Below, one piece after another: positions 53,208-61,359 of a stretch of 64,000 nucleotides of DNA. The translations under genes were made by a program, and so were the position numbers. The notes under the pieces were generated by a model. It had not been told where the DNA came from and searched no databases. It saw only the letters and a list, made by a program, of their open reading frames with translations. This DNA is from JADLHS01 sp964561105. GTDB taxonomy: Bacteria; Verrucomicrobiota; Verrucomicrobiia; Limisphaerales; JADLHS01. The stretch covers positions 45,104 to 109,103 of the forward strand of contig CAZLOH010000011.1 in the NCBI GenBank assembly GCA_964561105.1. The letters are read 5' to 3'. How positions within the stretch are numbered: the first letter of the stretch is position 1; each line of letters starts with the position of its first letter.

Positions 53208-53550
53208 GGCGAAGGCGAGGATCGGTTTCCTGATTCATTTTCTCACAGCAGGCACTTTCCCAGCGGACAAGGGGAGCGAGCAGGGCCGCGCTGATGGCTG
53301 CGAGGTCGTAGGCGAGTGAACTTGGTCGGAACAATTGCACGGGCCGTTGCTGTCCGGCCTTTCGCGCAAGCCAGCTATGCAAGCGGATCGTTGGGGTGAG
53401 GACCTTGAAGCAGGCGTTTTCCAACTTCCTCTTGGTGAAAAGCCAGTCGTAGCTTTGAAGGAATGGACGCTGAATGGTCGAGACGCTTCGCGCCAGCAGA
53501 CTCCAGAAGCGGCGTGCAAGCAGATGTTTTGAAAGGGGAACATCCTTCAC
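53188..53550 (-). CDS. hypothetical protein between HTH protein and primase genes
   Basis: This 120-residue basic protein has no signal peptide or clear domain. It is rich in Arg, Leu and aromatic residues (KHLLARRFWSLLARSV, QSYDWLFTKRKLENACF). Its start overlaps the upstream HTH gene by 4 bases (ATGA) and its end overlaps the primase start by 20, so it is likely a real, coupled gene. The function is unknown. Confidence 0.6.
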   Translation of the reverse strand: MKDVPLSKHLLARRFWSLLARSVSTIQRPFLQSYDWLFTKRKLENACFKVLTPTIRLHSWLARKAGQQRPVQLFRPSSLAYDLAAISAALLAPLVRWESACCEKMNQETDPRLRHDPSRN

Positions 53551-53774
53551 GTGGCAGCCTCCTTGTTCGGTGCGGCGCTGATGGTCTGGCCGTTCATCTT
53601 TTCGAGGAACGCCACAAAGTCAGATTCGCGGATGAAACATTTTGCGCCGACACCCACGGCGGGCAGTCCGGCCTTGCGATAGCGCCAAAGGGTTGTGCGG
53701 CTCACGTTGTATTTGCGGCCGTAGTAGTCGAGGGGCAACGGCAAGTCGCGCGGGTCGTATGTGTTTGTTGACAT
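53547..53774 (-). CDS. excisionase/AlpA-like HTH DNA-binding protein
   Basis: This 75-residue protein has a MerR-type winged helix: LDYYGRKYNVSRTTLWRYRK (helix-turn-helix) followed by AGLPAVGVGAKCFIRESDF (wing). Such proteins act as excisionases or regulators in integrated elements. It lies 12 bases after a second HTH-like gene and overlaps the next gene by 4 bases. Confidence 0.85.
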   Translation of the reverse strand: MSTNTYDPRDLPLPLDYYGRKYNVSRTTLWRYRKAGLPAVGVGAKCFIRESDFVAFLEKMNGQTISAAPNKEAAT

Positions 53775-53786
53775 GGGCGAGGGGAT

Positions 53787-54065
53787 TTATTCGATGCCGC
53801 CGCGTTGGAAGCGGAGCAAAGCCGCCTCTACAGATAGCATGTGGAAATTCAGTTTCCGTGTGCCTGGGGGTCTGATGCAGGGAATGATGCCGCGCTTGAT
53901 GAGATCGCGGAGCGTACGCGCCTTATACATCGGCAAGTGGCGTGTGAGTCCCCCAAAATCTGTAAAAGGACTTGGCGGAACAAGTGGCGCGGTCTCATGT
54001 GAAGGGGTCGCGCTCGTTTTTGCCGTCTCTGCGGCGACTGGCTGGCAATTACTTTCTAGTTGCAT
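53787..54065 (-). CDS. second HTH/excisionase-like small protein
   Basis: This is a 92-residue protein. The C-terminal half (YKARTLRDLIKRGIIPCIRP then GTRKLNFHMLSVEAALL) has the helix-turn-helix and wing order of MerR-type excisionases. The first 45 residues are Pro/Ser/Thr-rich and probably disordered. It is one of two HTH genes in tandem in the element operon, so one may control excision and the other transcription. Confidence 0.7.
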   Translation of the reverse strand: MQLESNCQPVAAETAKTSATPSHETAPLVPPSPFTDFGGLTRHLPMYKARTLRDLIKRGIIPCIRPPGTRKLNFHMLSVEAALLRFQRGGIE

Positions 54066-54225
54066 CTCCGGTGAATGTTTTCCGGAGTGCAGTTCAAGTC
54101 ACGGATGGCGGCCTGTTCCATCCGGTATCAGTGTGTTTCCAGCCAATGAAGACGGGCTGGAGTTTTCGGCCTCAGCGCAGAGGAAAGTTCAGTTCAACGC
54201 GTGGTGTGTTGAACCAAAATCGCTC

Positions 54226-55236
54226 TTACCGCTCTTTGCGCCAGTCGCGCAGAATCCACCGCTCAAGCGTGGAATTGGAGACGTTGTTCTTGTCAATCCA
54301 GATCTTGGTTGCGGGGTCACTCGTATTGCGCTTCCAATACCCGCGCGCTTCGGTGACGGCTGTTTGAAGGCAGCCGCGAAGCGCCTTTCCCATCGTATCG
54401 CGCCGGATGAATTTATTCGCGTGTTTGCACATCGCAATTACTTCCATCGGATACTTACGCCATTTTGCCGCAGCCTTGCCGCGTTTCGCATACCAACTCC
54501 GCTCCTTTTTTTTCTTCTTTCCGACCAACTCCTCAACCCCCCTCGCCGTGGCCTGGACAACCGCCATTATTGGCGAGAGAGATGCCTTCTCGCGCTCTGC
54601 GTGTCCCGGCGTGTGCGGCATTTCCTCCACAGTCAGCGAATCCCGGACAAACTCGCGCAGATAGACGATGGTGCGCTTGTCACCCGCTACGAAGATAGCC
54701 GCATACCGGATGCTCTCTAAGGCCGCGTGCGTGACAGTGGCCTCCACCGTCTTGCGTTTATCCGGTGTTTCCTGAGCGAGTAGAGCAAGCGCGCCGGCGG
54801 GACTGCGGTCCCTATCCGGGACAAGCCAATGCTCGCGCATTTCGTCATCGGCCACTTCTCGCCAAAGCTCAAGGTTCCCCTTTTGAACCAAGAACGAAGG
54901 CCATAATTTCTCCAATTCGCCGGTTGGCGGCATTGTCCCTTGCATCGGCGGAAATTCACCGGACATAAAGCGGTGTTTAAGTGCGTTGTATTCAGCGGGG
55001 TGCGTTTGCTCGAAATCAGGATAACCCCAGCGACAAGCCACGACGTTGAACTTCTCGCATGGCGACAACTCGGTCACTGGCCGCGCCAGCGGGTCGCAGA
55101 CAGGCTTGAGCACGAACGCCCATTCATCTGACAGCAGCCGCCAACAGCCGTTCTTGTCCACTTGTTTGCTGACGGGATTCAACTTCGTGCCGGCGGGCGG
55201 CAGTGCCGGCGCAGGTGGGATGCGGGCAGCTTTCAC
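54226..55236 (-). CDS. hypothetical protein of the element operon
   Basis: This is a 336-residue soluble protein of unknown function. The N-terminus is Pro-rich. The middle has CRWGYPDFEQTHPAEYNALKH and LWREVADDEMREHWLVPDRD. A Lys-rich stretch KKKKKERSWYAKRGKAAAKW precedes a C-terminal domain that ends STLERWILRDWRKER and could be HTH-like. It overlaps the lipoprotein gene by 4 bases, so it belongs to the integrase operon. A replication-accessory role is possible but unsupported. Confidence 0.65.
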   Translation of the reverse strand: MKAARIPPAPALPPAGTKLNPVSKQVDKNGCWRLLSDEWAFVLKPVCDPLARPVTELSPCEKFNVVACRWGYPDFEQTHPAEYNALKHRFMSGEFPPMQGTMPPTGELEKLWPSFLVQKGNLELWREVADDEMREHWLVPDRDRSPAGALALLAQETPDKRKTVEATVTHAALESIRYAAIFVAGDKRTIVYLREFVRDSLTVEEMPHTPGHAEREKASLSPIMAVVQATARGVEELVGKKKKKERSWYAKRGKAAAKWRKYPMEVIAMCKHANKFIRRDTMGKALRGCLQTAVTEARGYWKRNTSDPATKIWIDKNNVSNSTLERWILRDWRKER

Positions 55237-55589
55237 GGGCGCGCAGTCGTGTTGGTGCTGTTGACATTCAGGTTGATGGTTTGCTCCTGCTTCGCAGCGC
55301 GGGCGAGATCGCGGGGTTTGCCAAAGGCGGCGACGTGGCCGGCATCGAGGATGACAAGATACTCCTCGTGAATCGGCCAGCGAATCGGCGGGCGATAGCG
55401 GAGCAGTTCAAAGCGGAGGGTTTCGCGTTCACCGACGGCGGTGGTGTTGCGCGGTGCGCCGAGGATTTCGATGACTTGGGCCTTGGTCATGCCGGTGGCC
55501 AGGGTATTGACTTTGTTGGCGGGACTGTGACAGGCCGCCAACGGGATTAGCAGAAGGCAGCAAAGGAGTTTGGTTTTAGTTTTGTTCAT
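55233..55589 (-). CDS. BamE/SmpA-like small lipoprotein
   Basis: This 118-residue lipoprotein has the signal KTKLLCCLLLIPLAAC with a lipobox Cys. The mature part has TGMTKAQVIEILGAPRNTTA, the motif of BamE/SmpA/OmlA-type lipoproteins, and a later YLVILDAGHVAAFGKP strand. ATG 55589 was chosen because it places the signal at the N-terminus and overlaps the upstream stop by 4 bases. A lipoprotein inside a mobile element is unusual; it could change the envelope of the host. Confidence 0.8.
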   Translation of the reverse strand: MNKTKTKLLCCLLLIPLAACHSPANKVNTLATGMTKAQVIEILGAPRNTTAVGERETLRFELLRYRPPIRWPIHEEYLVILDAGHVAAFGKPRDLARAAKQEQTINLNVNSTNTTARP

Positions 55590-56098
55590 CGTCGTTTCCT
55601 TGTCCGGTGTTTTTGCGCTTTGGCCGCCCACAGATCGTGCGGGTGCAATGCTTCGGTGCCGGCGTAACTGAGTTGAGCATCCCAAAGCGGTTCGAGTTGG
55701 TCCCAGTTCGCCGTGGAGAACCGCAGCAAATCCCGCAGCACGCATTGCACATCGGGCAACCGGCGTTTGTAGTATTTCTTGAGGATGTTTTCCGCCACCG
55801 AGATCATGGCTTCATCGTCGCGCGGTGTGGCTTTCGAGTTCGCTGTTGAGGGAATCTCCTTGGCCAGTCGTTGCTGCATTTCCTCGTCCGTCTCGGGCCG
55901 CAGTTCCACGCCAAGCCGCTCAGGCATCGCGCCCTTGCGGATAATAGCGGAGCAAACCGCGCCAATAATCCAGCACAGCAGGTACCTCCGGTGGGAGTTT
56001 TGCGGCTCATCGCCGCGCAGCTTGCAGGCTATGCGAACGGCATTGTCCAGTACCGCAGCGTCGTAATCATCCAGCGTGAGTGCGATCTTCGCTTTCAC
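55586..56098 (-). CDS. hypothetical protein downstream of the integrase
   Basis: This 170-residue charged, mostly helical protein starts MKAKIALTLDDYDAAVLDNA, reminiscent of a short ribbon-helix or coiled start. It has HRRYLLCWIIGAVCSAII and the helical LKKYYKRRLPDVQCVLRDLL. No known domain was recognised. It overlaps the integrase and lipoprotein genes by 4 bases each, so it is part of a coupled operon. Confidence 0.65.
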   Translation of the reverse strand: MKAKIALTLDDYDAAVLDNAVRIACKLRGDEPQNSHRRYLLCWIIGAVCSAIIRKGAMPERLGVELRPETDEEMQQRLAKEIPSTANSKATPRDDEAMISVAENILKKYYKRRLPDVQCVLRDLLRFSTANWDQLEPLWDAQLSYAGTEALHPHDLWAAKAQKHRTRKRR

Positions 56099-57471
56099 GC
56101 AGCACCTCCGGCGACTTCGGGCAGGGTGATGATCTTTTCACTGCCCGCAGTTTTGGCAGGCTTCACGGCGAACCAGCGCTTCGCCTCCTGTTTGGGCATC
56201 AGACCGCGATAGTGCTTGAACAGCATTTGCGGGCTGGTCCCGCTCTGCGCGGCGGTGGCCGATTCGTTTTGGTGAAGGGCGAAGTGGGCACTGAGAAAGC
56301 CATGCCTCAATCCGTTGCGTTTGCTCGGAATCTTGAGCCGGTTCCGCAGTTGAATGAGTTGCCAGGTGAACCCGTGCAATGTGTGGCGGGTCACCGGGCC
56401 GGATTTGCCCCGGTGCGGTTTGAGCCAGACCGCCAGCGTGGGGTTGATTTCACAAAGCCGCCGGCTGCGGGTCTTGGCTTTCGCGGCACTGACTTGGATG
56501 TGGCCGGGGATGCTCCACACGTCGCGCCAGTCGAGCCGCAAGGCTTCCTGCAAGCGCAATCCACCGAACGCTTGCAAGGCGATGATGAGGGCCAATTCGG
56601 TGTCCGCCTTGTCGAGCATCCGGCGAAGCTCCGCCGCGGAGTAGAACTCCACGTCGCCCGCGTCCGCTTCCTCCCGGCGCAGACCATCGGCCCCGAGCAA
56701 GCGCGAATTCCCGGCAAGGTAGTCGCGGCGCTGACACCAACGGAAGAACATCAAGAGCGTGGCGCGATGGTGATTGCGGGATTTCACGGACAATTCACCC
56801 AGGGCCGAGAGATACAGATCAACATGCTCTTTGGTGACCTCGCACACAGCAATGGCTGTGTTTGCGTCGGAGAACCCGCGCAACATGCGGCTGGTGTCCG
56901 CGACATAGACGGGGTTTAGTTGCGGCCGCTTTCCTTCCACGGCCACCGTCTTGGCGTCCCGGACCTCGTTGAATTCCTTGACGGCTTCTGCCAGCAGCTT
57001 GCGCGTCACGCTGGCGGTGTGCTCGCGAAAACTGCGAACGGCTTCCAGAAGCGAAACTCCCTCCGGCAGGAAGCGGAGTGCTTCGACGTATTCACCCACA
57101 GTGGCGTTTAGACTGGGGCGCTTGCGCGGCGGAATGAAATAGCCGCCGAGCCGATCAAACGCGGCCAGGGCGTCCCGGCTCTGCCCCGCGCTCAAGGCCG
57201 AAGCGGCTGAACCTTTCGCCAGGTCGCGAACGGTGGATTCTGCCGCCTCCTTCGCTGCCGGGTAGCTGGCGAACGAGCGCAGTATCCGTCTCCCGTCGGA
57301 ATAATGAGCGACCCGGTAAAGGCTGTACGATTCAGTCTTTCCGTAGATGATCGCCTCCGCCTTCCGGTGTTTGATGCGAACCGGGAATTTCACTTTGGTC
57401 CCCGTTTTTTGTGCGGAATCTGTGCGGTGAGATAAGAAATCCGCGTTTTCCTCAATGTTATTGGTGCCCAC
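56095..57471 (-). CDS. tyrosine recombinase (integrase)
   Basis: This phage-type integrase has up to 458 residues. The C-terminal catalytic domain shows the first Arg in FGGLRLQEALRLDW, the later RNGLRHGFLSAHF and the Tyr nucleophile in MLFKHYRG. The first His of the usual HxxRH is Asn here. An N-terminal SAM-like core-binding domain is also present. The frame starts with a GTG (57471) inside the tRNA-Leu 3' end; a GTG at 57393 (VKFPVRIKH) is an alternative that leaves the att site outside the gene. It drives integration at the adjacent tRNA and heads the element operon. Confidence 0.92.
   Translation of the reverse strand: MGTNNIEENADFLSHRTDSAQKTGTKVKFPVRIKHRKAEAIIYGKTESYSLYRVAHYSDGRRILRSFASYPAAKEAAESTVRDLAKGSAASALSAGQSRDALAAFDRLGGYFIPPRKRPSLNATVGEYVEALRFLPEGVSLLEAVRSFREHTASVTRKLLAEAVKEFNEVRDAKTVAVEGKRPQLNPVYVADTSRMLRGFSDANTAIAVCEVTKEHVDLYLSALGELSVKSRNHHRATLLMFFRWCQRRDYLAGNSRLLGADGLRREEADAGDVEFYSAAELRRMLDKADTELALIIALQAFGGLRLQEALRLDWRDVWSIPGHIQVSAAKAKTRSRRLCEINPTLAVWLKPHRGKSGPVTRHTLHGFTWQLIQLRNRLKIPSKRNGLRHGFLSAHFALHQNESATAAQSGTSPQMLFKHYRGLMPKQEAKRWFAVKPAKTAGSEKIITLPEVAGGAA
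57410..57428. repeat. right-end tgtgcgg repeats, possible integrase arm sites
   Basis: Two copies (tgtgcgga at 57410 and tgtgcggt at 57421) in the same orientation and spacing as the pair at 48430/48441. They lie within the 5' end of the integrase frame. Confidence 0.65.
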
Positions 57472-57546
57472 GACAGGACTTGAACCTGTACGATGTTACT
57501 CACTAGAACCTGAATCTAGCGCGTCTGCCAATTCCGCCACGTGGGC
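57462..57546 (-). tRNA. tRNA-Leu (anticodon CAG), integration target
   Basis: On the minus strand it starts GCCCACGTGGCGGAATTGGC. The anticodon loop TTCAGGT has anticodon CAG. It has a long variable arm (TGAGTAACATCGT), the T-arm ACAGG-TTCAAGT-CCTGT and the 3' acceptor CGTGGGC plus A and encoded CCA. The gene is intact and its 3' end is the right att site. Confidence 0.95.
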
Positions 57547-57599
57547 ATCCAGCGAGATTACGATGCGAAACTGCCTCCACCGGGGCAAGCCAATTCCGG

Positions 57600-58343
57600 C
57601 TACTTCTTCGCAAAGATGCGGTTCGCCTCCTCCAGCGTCTCCTTCGAGCCGATGTCATACCACAGCCCCGGCACGCGCCAGGTGTAAACGGCCGTGCGCG
57701 GATAAAGCCACTGAATCAACCGCCCCGGCTGGTCGGGATTGTTGCCGTCGGCGACGTACTGCTTGATCAACGGAATGGTGTGCCGGGGATAAAAGTACAG
57801 CGCGATGCCAGTGAGCGTGCTGGTCGGATGCTTGGGTTTCTCCTCAAAGAATGTGATCTTGCCGGCGGCATCCACGGAAATGGAATTGTATTTCTTGATC
57901 TGTTCCAAATCGCCAACATCGTACACCGCCAGGACGGGAGCGTTCTTCTCGCGGCAGAAGCGGCCGAAGTCCGTCAACGGCTGATCGAAGAGATTGTCGC
58001 CCGCCACCACCACCAGATCGTCGTCCACGTTCTGCGTTTTGAGGACGTAGTTGATGTCACCGATGGCGCCGAGCTTGTTGGTGTCGTCGGTCGAACCATC
58101 GTTGACGGTGGTGAAGTTCAGCCTGGCCTTCGCGGCGTAGCCGGCCGACCACTGCTCGAAGTGCCCGGCGAACTTCGCATTCGTCACCACGTAGATGCGG
58201 TCAATGCCGCCCATCGGAGCGAGATTATCGAGGACGTGCTCGACCATCGGCCGGCCGGCGACCGGCAGGAGCGGTTTGGGTTGCGTGAGAGTGAGGGGAT
58301 ACAACCGCGTGGCGTAGCCAGCGGCCAGGATGATGACTTTCAT
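57600..58343 (-). CDS. sugar-phosphate nucleotidyltransferase
   Basis: This 247-residue NTP_transferase-fold protein is like glucose-1-phosphate thymidylyl- or uridylyltransferases. The N-terminal signature is VIILAAGYATRLYPLT...PKPLLPVAGRPM, and the metal-binding Asp lies in VVVAGDNLFD. ITFFEEKPKHP and LWYDIGSKETLEEANR follow. The product would be an NDP-sugar for glycan or cell-wall synthesis. The ATG at 58343 overlaps the ptsI stop by 4 bases. Confidence 0.92.
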   Translation of the reverse strand: MKVIILAAGYATRLYPLTLTQPKPLLPVAGRPMVEHVLDNLAPMGGIDRIYVVTNAKFAGHFEQWSAGYAAKARLNFTTVNDGSTDDTNKLGAIGDINYVLKTQNVDDDLVVVAGDNLFDQPLTDFGRFCREKNAPVLAVYDVGDLEQIKKYNSISVDAAGKITFFEEKPKHPTSTLTGIALYFYPRHTIPLIKQYVADGNNPDQPGRLIQWLYPRTAVYTWRVPGLWYDIGSKETLEEANRIFAKK

Positions 58344-60160
58344 TTTTGGGTGTCGAATAAACTCGGGGCGGCCCGCTGCGCCAGCGCCTGGCTGCGGGCC
58401 AGGATTTCCGTGGCGGACTCGCACTCGAGCGCGAAGGTCGCCAGCGCGCGGGCGTCGGACATTTTGAGCCGGCGCACCAGATATTTCAATTGGGCCAGCA
58501 ACGCCGGCGCGGCGCTCAATTCATCCACGCCCAGGCCGATGAGCAGGGGCGCGAGCGCGGGATCCCCGGCCATCTCGCCGCACACGCTGACCCAGACCTT
58601 TCGCGCGCGGGCCGCCGCCACGGTCTGTTGGATGAGCCGCAGTATGGCCGGATGCGTGGGTTCGTACAGGTGCGCGATTTTTTCATTCAGCCGATCCACG
58701 GCGAGCGTGTACTGGATCAGATCGTTCGTGCCCAGGCTGAAGAACTGCACCCGCTTGGCCAGGGCATCGGCGATCACCGCGGCGGACGGCGTCTCAATCA
58801 TCGCGCCAACTTCCAGGGCATCGTCAAATGGCAGGCCCTCGCGGCGCAACTCCTCCTTGAACTGGCCGAGGAAGGCGTTGGCCTGAACCAATTCGTCCAG
58901 ACCCGAAATCATGGGATACATGAGCTTCACGTTGCCCTCGGCGCTGGCGCGCAGGATGGCGCGCAGTTGGGTGCGGAAAAATTCCTCGTGTTGCAGGCAG
59001 AACCGGATCGCCCGCCAGCCAAGGAACGGGTTTATTTCCGCCGGCATGGCCAGCGACGACAGTAATTTATCCCCACCCAGGTCCAGCGTGCGAATGACGA
59101 CCGGATTTGGTTTGAGCGCCGCCGCAACCTGGCGATACGCCTGATACTGTTCCTCCTCGGTCGGCGGCGCGGTGCGATTGAGATACAAGTACTCCGTGCG
59201 AAACAGCCCGATGCCGTCCGCCCCGCTGGCGCGGACAGATTCGGCATCCGCCGCCTGTTCGATGTTCGCGGAGATGGCAATGCGGAAATTGTCGAGCGTG
59301 ATGGCCGGCTGGGTGATCGCGTCCCGGAGTTTTTCCTCCAACGAAACCTGCTTGCGAATGAGCTGGCCGTACTCGAAGAGCGTTTGATCGGTCGGGTTGA
59401 TGACGATGACGCCGTTGAATCCGTCGAGCAGCACCGCTTCGCCGGCCTCCACCTCGTCCGTGGCATTCTTGAGCCCGACCACCGCCGGGATGCGCAAAGA
59501 CCGCGCCATGATGGCCGTGTGGGAGGTTTTGCTGCCGATGTCGGTGGCGAAGCCGAGGACGTTTTTCCGGTCCAGTTGCGCGGTCTTCGAGGGGGACAAA
59601 TCGTGCGCAATGATGATGCAGGGTTCGGTCAGATGCGCCAGGTCCACGGCCACCTCTTCCTGGCCCGCGAGATTGTTCAACACCCGCGCGCTCACGTCCC
59701 GCATGTCGCTGGTGCGCTCGCGCAGGTAATCATCCTCCACCTTGGCCAGCGCGGCGGCATAACGCTCGGTGAGTTCATTGAAGGCGAACTCGGCGTTGAC
59801 CTTGTCCTGCCGGATGACGCGCACGGCCTCGTCAATCAACGCCGGGTCCTCCAGCACCATCAGGTGGGCGTCAAAAATGGTGGCGTGCTCCGCGCCGAGA
59901 TTGGCGGCCACTTTGCGCTGCACCTCCTGCAATTGCTCGCGGGTGCGGACGAGGGCCTGCTGGAGACGATTGAGTTCGGCGGGGAGGTCCGGCTCGGCGA
60001 TTTCACGGCGCTCGATTCGTTTGCGGGATTTGTCCAGCACGAGAATTTTGCCGCGACAAACACCGGCGGACACCGGTATGCCCCGGAGAATCCTTTCGCC
60101 TTTATGCAACCGCTCGGACACCCCGGAGAAATAGCGGTCAGACGCAAATTTGAAAAGCAA
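58340..60160 (-). CDS. ptsI: phosphoenolpyruvate-protein phosphotransferase (enzyme I)
   Basis: This general PTS component passes phosphate from PEP to HPr (up to 606 residues). Motifs include the active-site His in GSKTSHTAIMARSLRIPAV and, in the PEP-binding domain, GADGIGLFRTEYLYL, PVVIRTLDLGGDK and FSLGTNDLIQYTLAVDR. The PEP site Cys lies in VSVCGEMAGDP. The frame starts at a TTG; GTG or TTG codons 13-17 positions further in (VSERLHKGERILRG) give a start closer to the family's. No HPr or enzyme II gene is in the window, so a regulatory PTS is possible. Confidence 0.94.
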   Translation of the reverse strand: MLFKFASDRYFSGVSERLHKGERILRGIPVSAGVCRGKILVLDKSRKRIERREIAEPDLPAELNRLQQALVRTREQLQEVQRKVAANLGAEHATIFDAHLMVLEDPALIDEAVRVIRQDKVNAEFAFNELTERYAAALAKVEDDYLRERTSDMRDVSARVLNNLAGQEEVAVDLAHLTEPCIIIAHDLSPSKTAQLDRKNVLGFATDIGSKTSHTAIMARSLRIPAVVGLKNATDEVEAGEAVLLDGFNGVIVINPTDQTLFEYGQLIRKQVSLEEKLRDAITQPAITLDNFRIAISANIEQAADAESVRASGADGIGLFRTEYLYLNRTAPPTEEEQYQAYRQVAAALKPNPVVIRTLDLGGDKLLSSLAMPAEINPFLGWRAIRFCLQHEEFFRTQLRAILRASAEGNVKLMYPMISGLDELVQANAFLGQFKEELRREGLPFDDALEVGAMIETPSAAVIADALAKRVQFFSLGTNDLIQYTLAVDRLNEKIAHLYEPTHPAILRLIQQTVAAARARKVWVSVCGEMAGDPALAPLLIGLGVDELSAAPALLAQLKYLVRRLKMSDARALATFALECESATEILARSQALAQRAAPSLFDTQK

Positions 60161-60258
60161 TTCTTACTTAACCGAACGTGAAAAATAATTGAAATGTGCT
60201 GCCCGGCGCGCTTTTGGGCTGGTAACTTTCCCGCCATTCTGTCAACTGAATCGCCGTC

Positions 60259-61305
60259 ATGAAAACCATTTCCTCCCGCGTCCGGCGCGGCCTCCTCGGC
60301 GGAGGCAACTGGATCGTTGACCAGGTCAAACTAGTGGACGTGTATCCGCAGCCGGAAAAGCTCGCCAATATCAGCACGCAAATGACCGGCACCGGCGGCG
60401 GCCCCTACAATGTGCTGCTGAACCTCGCCAAATCCGGGGCGCCGTTCCCGTTGGCCGGGGCGGGTCTGGTGGGCCAGGACGAACAAGGTCGCCAAATCCT
60501 CGCCGACTGTCGCCGCCACAGAATTGACACCCGCTTCCTCGGTCAGTCGCCCAAGGCCTCCACCTCCTACACCGACGTGATGACCGAACAGGCCACCGGC
60601 CGGCGAACCTTTTTCCACGCCCGCGGGGCCAACGCGCTTTGGGACGGGGCGGGATTGGATTTCCACCGAACCCCGGCCCGCATTTTCCACCTCGGCTACC
60701 TGCTGCTGCTGGATGCCTTGGATGTGCCGGACGCCAAATTCGGCACGCGCGCCGGACGTTTGCTCGCCGCCGCCCAGGCCGCCGGACTCAAGACCAGCGT
60801 GGACGTGGTGAGCGAGGACAGCGATCGTTTCGACACACTCGTCACGCCGATCCTGCCCTATATGGACTACTGCATCTTGAACGAAATTGAAGCCGGTAAA
60901 ACGACTGGCTTCAAAGTCCGCACGCCCGAGGGACGGCTCGACACGGTGGCCTTGCGCCACGCCGCGGGTGCGCTGTTGCAAAAAGGCGTGCGCGAGCTGG
61001 TGGTCATTCATTTTCCGGAAGGTGCGCTGGCGCGCAACCGGCGCGGTCAGGATGTGTGGCAATCGTCGCTCAAGTTGCCGGCGAAATACATCGCGGGCAC
61101 GGCGGGCGCGGGCGACGCCTTTTGCGCCGGAGTGCTGTGGGGTCTGCACGAGGACTGGGAACTACAACGCTCGCTCCTGACCGGCGTCTGTCTCGCCGCC
61201 GCCTCGCTTTCCCACCCCACCTGCACAGCCGGCGTCAAATCCCTCAAGACCTCGCTCGCGCTGGCAAAGAAGTTCGGATTCCAACCGGACCTCGAGAAGG
61301 GATAA
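60259..61305 (+). CDS. PfkB family carbohydrate kinase
   Basis: This 348-residue ribokinase-type sugar kinase has an early GGGNWIVDQVKLVDVYP and TGTGGGPYNVLLNLAKSG substrate-side loop. NEIEAGKTTGF lies in the middle. The signature GTAGAGDAFCAGVLWGLHE has the catalytic Asp and anion hole. The substrate is not evident. It is divergent from ptsI and convergent with efp, with a shared terminator. Confidence 0.9.
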   Translation: MKTISSRVRRGLLGGGNWIVDQVKLVDVYPQPEKLANISTQMTGTGGGPYNVLLNLAKSGAPFPLAGAGLVGQDEQGRQILADCRRHRIDTRFLGQSPKASTSYTDVMTEQATGRRTFFHARGANALWDGAGLDFHRTPARIFHLGYLLLLDALDVPDAKFGTRAGRLLAAAQAAGLKTSVDVVSEDSDRFDTLVTPILPYMDYCILNEIEAGKTTGFKVRTPEGRLDTVALRHAAGALLQKGVRELVVIHFPEGALARNRRGQDVWQSSLKLPAKYIAGTAGAGDAFCAGVLWGLHEDWELQRSLLTGVCLAAASLSHPTCTAGVKSLKTSLALAKKFGFQPDLEKG

Positions 61306-61307
61306 AA

Positions 61308-61330
61308 AAAGCCCGCTCAACGCGGGCTTT
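61308..61330. terminator. bidirectional intrinsic terminator
   Basis: The hairpin aaagcccgct-caa-cgcgggcttt follows the kinase stop by a few bases and lies 30 bases before the efp stop. It is A-rich on its left and ttt-ended on its right, so it may serve both converging genes. Confidence 0.85.
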
Positions 61331-61359
61331 CGCCTTGGAACTGCAATCCCGGAACTGAC

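Larger units (their letters stand above)
48235..57487. mobile_element. integrative element of about 9.2 kb in tRNA-Leu
   Basis: The segment is bounded by an exact 26-base direct repeat (48235-48260 and 57462-57487) that equals the 3' end of the tRNA-Leu gene: CCA, discriminator, acceptor arm and part of the T-arm. A tyrosine integrase gene starts at the tRNA-proximal end. Replication, HTH and lipoprotein genes form a nine-gene minus-strand operon, and one delta-60 gene is cargo near the far end. No capsid, terminase, relaxase or conjugation gene is visible, so an integrative mobilisable element, satellite or plasmid-like integrant is more likely than a prophage. Confidence 0.88.

Noticed and set aside
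48235..57487. Prophage interpretation of the tRNA-Leu element
   Set aside because: No capsid, portal, terminase, tail or lysis gene was seen in the 9.2 kb; integrase and primase alone do not make a prophage.
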